DNA from: Acidimicrobiia bacterium
Lineage (GTDB): Bacteria; Acidobacteriota; Vicinamibacteria; Vicinamibacterales; UBA2999
Direction: 5' to 3'
DNA: 64,000 bases
Assembly: GCA_016871275.1 (NCBI GenBank)
Contig: VFZG01000007.1
Location: 62,001 to 126,000 of the forward strand
Shown here piece by piece: positions 61,613-64,000 of this stretch (position 1 is its first letter; the number at the start of each line of letters is the position of its first letter). The position numbers were made by a program, and so were the translations under genes. Under the pieces are notes generated by a model. The model did no database searches and was not told the origin of the DNA. It worked only from the letters and a program-made list of their open reading frames with translations.

Positions 61613-63541
61613 TCGAACAGCCTGCCCGGTCACGATGGTCAGCATGTCTTCGCGAATGTTGATGCGCAGACCGGTCTTGGCCTTCTGCATGTAGGCGCCG
61701 AAGAACTTGTCGCGGCGGGTGTTCACGAGCTCGCCGCGCAACTCGTCCTTGCCGCCCTCGACTTCCGCATCCGTGACGTTGACCTTTTCCGCCACGCGGA
61801 CGATGGCCGTGGCGGTCGGTGTGGTGACGGCGTCGCTGACGCCGCCTTGCGGCAGGGCGAACGCCGCGGCATCCACCGCGTCGCTGATGCCCACGTCGGG
61901 GATCGCCGAGCCGCGGGTGATGAGCTCGGTCGACTTGACCTCGAGGTTGTGGCGCTTGGCTGCCGCCGCGAAGTCCTTGGCGGTTTTCAGATCAGCTGCG
62001 ATTGCGGCGGCGCGCTGCTTGGCCAGCTCCGCCGCCTTCTCCTGCTTGACGTCCTCGGTGACACGATCGCGCACTTCATCGAGCTTCGGCACGTAGGCAT
62101 CCTGGCGACCGGTGACGGTGGCGAACGCCCAGCCTGCGGCGACGCGCATCGCCGGCGTGACTTCGCCTTCCTTCATGCCGAACACCCGGCCCGACAGCTC
62201 GGGCTGCGAGCCGACGCCCTCAATGGGATCGCCCGAGGCGATCAGTCCGGTCTCGGTGACCGTCATGGACCGCTCTTTGGCGATGCGATCGAGGTCGGCC
62301 TGCGTCTTCAGGGTCGCTTCGAGCGACTTGGCGATCTTCTCGGCCTCGGCCTGCGCCTTCTGCCACTTCAACTGGTCTTCGAGCTCGGCTCGGACCTCGG
62401 CGAGCGGGCGCGTCGACTCCGGCTTGTTGTCCACCATCTTGATGATGTGGAAGCCGAACGCGGTCTTCACGAGGCTGCTGATCTCGCCGGGCTTCATCGC
62501 GAATGCCGCCGCTTCGAACTCGGCTACCATGCGGCCGCGGCCGAAGTAATCGAGGTCGCCGCCGGAGGTGTTGTTGGACTCGTCTTCGGAGTATTTCTGG
62601 GCGAGCGCGGCGAAGTCGGCGTTGGGCGCTTTGGCCATGGTCAGCACTTCGTTGGCCTGGGCCTCGACGGCCTTCTCGTCCTTGCCCTCGATCTTGAACA
62701 GGATGTGGCTGGCGCGCACCTGCGCGGGCGTCTGGTACTGCGAGAGGTTGGTCTTGTACATCGCTTCGATCTCCGCGTCGGGCACGGCGATCGTGGTGCG
62801 CAGCTGCTCGACGTTCAGCAGCGCGTACTTGATGCGGCGCTTCTCGCCAATGCGATAGCGCTCCTTGTCCTTCTCGAACTTCGCATAGAGCTCCGCGTCG
62901 GTGGCGGTGACCTGGCCCTTGAACGCCTCGGCGGTAATCGGCACGACGTCGAGCTTGACCTTCTCGTTGCGGCGGCGGAACTCCGCCGTCACTTCCGCGT
63001 CGCTCACCGACATCCAGCCGGTGAGGGCGTTGCGGAGCTTCTCGATCAGCACCGCGCGGCGCAGGCCGTTCTCGAACTCCGATGTCGTCATCGGCGGGTT
63101 GTTGAACTGCAGGATCTGGCGGTAACGCTGCTCACCGACGAAGCGGCCGTTCTCCTGGAATCCAGGCAGCGCCAGGATGCGCTCGCGAATTTCGACGTCG
63201 CTGACCTGCAGGCCCTGCTTGCGGGCCTCGGCGACCATCGCCTCCTCGTCGACCAGCGAGTTGAGGATCTGGCGATCGATACCCAGCTGCTTGATCAATT
63301 GATCGTTGATCTGCCCGCCGTAGGCATTGCGATAGGCCTGCACCTGTAAGTTGTAGCGGCGCTGGAAGGCGCCGACCGTGATCGGCTCGCCGTCGACCTC
63401 CGCGATCATCTCGCTGGGTGCCGCACCCGCGCTCGGGGTGAGGAAGTCGGGGATGTAAAACACCACAAAAGTCAGGACGACAAGCGCCAGGCTCCATTTC
63501 AGCCAGCCCTTGTGCCGCCGCATCCGGTCGAGCATGGTCAT
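61610..63541 (-). CDS. PpiD/SurA-like periplasmic peptidyl-prolyl isomerase
   Basis: The 643-aa protein has an N-terminal membrane anchor (WSLALVVLTFVVFYIPDFL) and a SurA_N-like chaperone region (about 40-220; AEVDGEPITVGAFQRRYNLQVQ). A parvulin domain follows (about 270-370; VRASHILFKIEGKD, YSEDESNNTSGGDLDYFGRGRMVAEFEAAAF), then a second, degenerate parvulin-like part. This is the PpiD layout. It assists folding of exported proteins such as the OmpA-like barrel. ATG 63541 has GAGGA about 10 nt upstream. Confidence 0.92.
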   Translation of the reverse strand: MTMLDRMRRHKGWLKWSLALVVLTFVVFYIPDFLTPSAGAAPSEMIAEVDGEPITVGAFQRRYNLQVQAYRNAYGGQINDQLIKQLGIDRQILNSLVDEEAMVAEARKQGLQVSDVEIRERILALPGFQENGRFVGEQRYRQILQFNNPPMTTSEFENGLRRAVLIEKLRNALTGWMSVSDAEVTAEFRRRNEKVKLDVVPITAEAFKGQVTATDAELYAKFEKDKERYRIGEKRRIKYALLNVEQLRTTIAVPDAEIEAMYKTNLSQYQTPAQVRASHILFKIEGKDEKAVEAQANEVLTMAKAPNADFAALAQKYSEDESNNTSGGDLDYFGRGRMVAEFEAAAFAMKPGEISSLVKTAFGFHIIKMVDNKPESTRPLAEVRAELEDQLKWQKAQAEAEKIAKSLEATLKTQADLDRIAKERSMTVTETGLIASGDPIEGVGSQPELSGRVFGMKEGEVTPAMRVAAGWAFATVTGRQDAYVPKLDEVRDRVTEDVKQEKAAELAKQRAAAIAADLKTAKDFAAAAKRHNLEVKSTELITRGSAIPDVGISDAVDAAAFALPQGGVSDAVTTPTATAIVRVAEKVNVTDAEVEGGKDELRGELVNTRRDKFFGAYMQKAKTGLRINIREDMLTIVTGQAVR

Positions 63542-63575
63542 TTCGGTCCGTTCCTCGAAGAAACCCTAATCGTAA

Positions 63576-63635
63576 CGTACGTTCGACCGACGTTCGAAGG
63601 CTCGTCAGAACGGCTGTCGGAACGGCCGGCCGAAC
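63576..63635. repeat. 12-nt periodic array with inverted half
   Basis: CGTACGTTCGAC and CGACGTTCGAAG are followed by GCTCGTCAGAAC, GGCTGTCGGAAC and GGCCGGCCGAAC: five units of period 12, the later ones in complement orientation. They lie between the PPIase start and the next promoter. Confidence 0.88.
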
Positions 63636-63639
63636 GTGG

Positions 63640-63645
63640 TATATT
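63640..63645 (+). promoter_or_regulatory. -10 element of the GAF-domain gene
   Basis: TATATT, 10 nt before the ATG at 63656; short AT-rich leader without Shine-Dalgarno sequence. Confidence 0.5.
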
Positions 63646-63655
63646 CATGTTATTA

Positions 63656-64000
63656 AATGACTTACGGCGGTTCTCGCCGTCCGGATCTTGCCGCCCGCCT
63701 GCGTCGCGGCCAGCGCGTGCTCAGGGGGCGTCTCAAGCGGCCTGAGTCCGTGCTGGCGCTACTTCGTGCCGCTCACGATTCGCTCGACCCGGAGAGTATT
63801 GGCAAACTCGTTGTGACCCGTGCCGAGGAGTGGTTCAAGACGCCTGCCTCTGGCGTCTATGCCGCGCACCTCGACGGACAGGTGGTGGCGCTCTGCTCGA
63901 AAGGCATGGAGGAGGCGCTGTCGCGGGCCGCGCTCGACGTGGCCCGATGGGTGATCGGTCGCGGCGAGGACTTTGCGTCCGCTGACCTGCGGAAGGATTC
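63656..64000 (+). CDS. GAF-domain signalling protein, N-terminal part
   Basis: The frame is open from ATG 63656 to the window end (115 codons). After a basic N-terminus, LVVTRAEEWFKTPASGVYAAHLDG and VALCSKGMEEALSRAALDVARWVIGRGEDFASADL resemble the start of a GAF sensor domain. These N-termini usually precede a GGDEF, PAS or histidine-kinase output that would lie beyond the window. Type of output unknown. Confidence 0.6.

Noticed and set aside
60623-63349. A 908-codon open frame on the plus strand across sppA and the PPIase gene
   Set aside because: It runs in a second frame of sppA and then antisense to the PPIase, which both have clear families.

Overview
The window is a high-GC bacterial chromosome segment packed with housekeeping genes. 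Several features point to the phylum Acidobacteriota, probably a Vicinamibacteria-like lineage. One gene (36865-38973) matches the VWFA-related domain family described from Acidobacteria. The prolyl-tRNA synthetase has the archaeal-type zinc-binding C-terminus. There are many secreted peptidases (S41, M28, M24, M48, S9, P1, SppA, HtrA). The taxon is an inference. No phage, integrase, transposase or CRISPR array was found; the segment reads as core genome.

Layout. 1-3738: end of proS, a Nudix hydrolase, an OmpA-type barrel protein and the tatA/tatC export genes. 3876-9505: S41 protease and smc. 9509-17051: membrane and envelope genes (GT-C-like protein, DUF4097 lipoprotein, Ste24-like protease, Tat-exported flavin oxidase, GDPD, cupredoxin) with two decayed genes, a DUF885 fragment and an amidase. 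17149-26331, minus strand: the translation operon rimP-nusA-infB-rbfA-orn-truB-rpsO-pnp, with oligoribonuclease inserted between rbfA and truB. 26671-36730, minus strand: a desaturase-like protein, a 31-bp perfect inverted-repeat element, then a compact run M24 peptidase-htrA-CYTH-murU-amgK-sugar isomerase-asnS-rimO that contains a cell-wall recycling pair. 36865-42469: VWA/PrcB/DUF4870 operon, two small unknown proteins and an M28 peptidase. 42450-46848: glucan phosphorylase, threonine-dehydratase-like enzyme and P1 peptidase. 46923-54267, minus strand: leuABCD-ilvBNC, coding for leucine and valine/isoleucine synthesis apart from ilvD and the aminotransferase, with a divergent LysR regulator. 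55384-64000: tRNA-Leu(CAG), uridine kinase, small proteins, S9 peptidase, SppA, a PpiD/SurA-like chaperone and the start of a GAF-domain protein.

Two genome-wide habits stand out. First, about 20 places, mostly gene junctions, carry short arrays of a degenerate word repeated with a fixed period of 7, 8, 9 or 12 nt. The word is often followed by its own reverse complement. Several arrays run into stop codons, and a few are translated inside genes (smc, amgK, the P1 peptidase). Second, many genes have a sigma70-like -10 hexamer only 5-10 nt before the start codon and no Shine-Dalgarno sequence. This predicts leaderless or near-leaderless mRNAs, in several cases from overlapping divergent promoters.

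All gene calls come from reading translated sequence and recognising motifs; no database search was possible.
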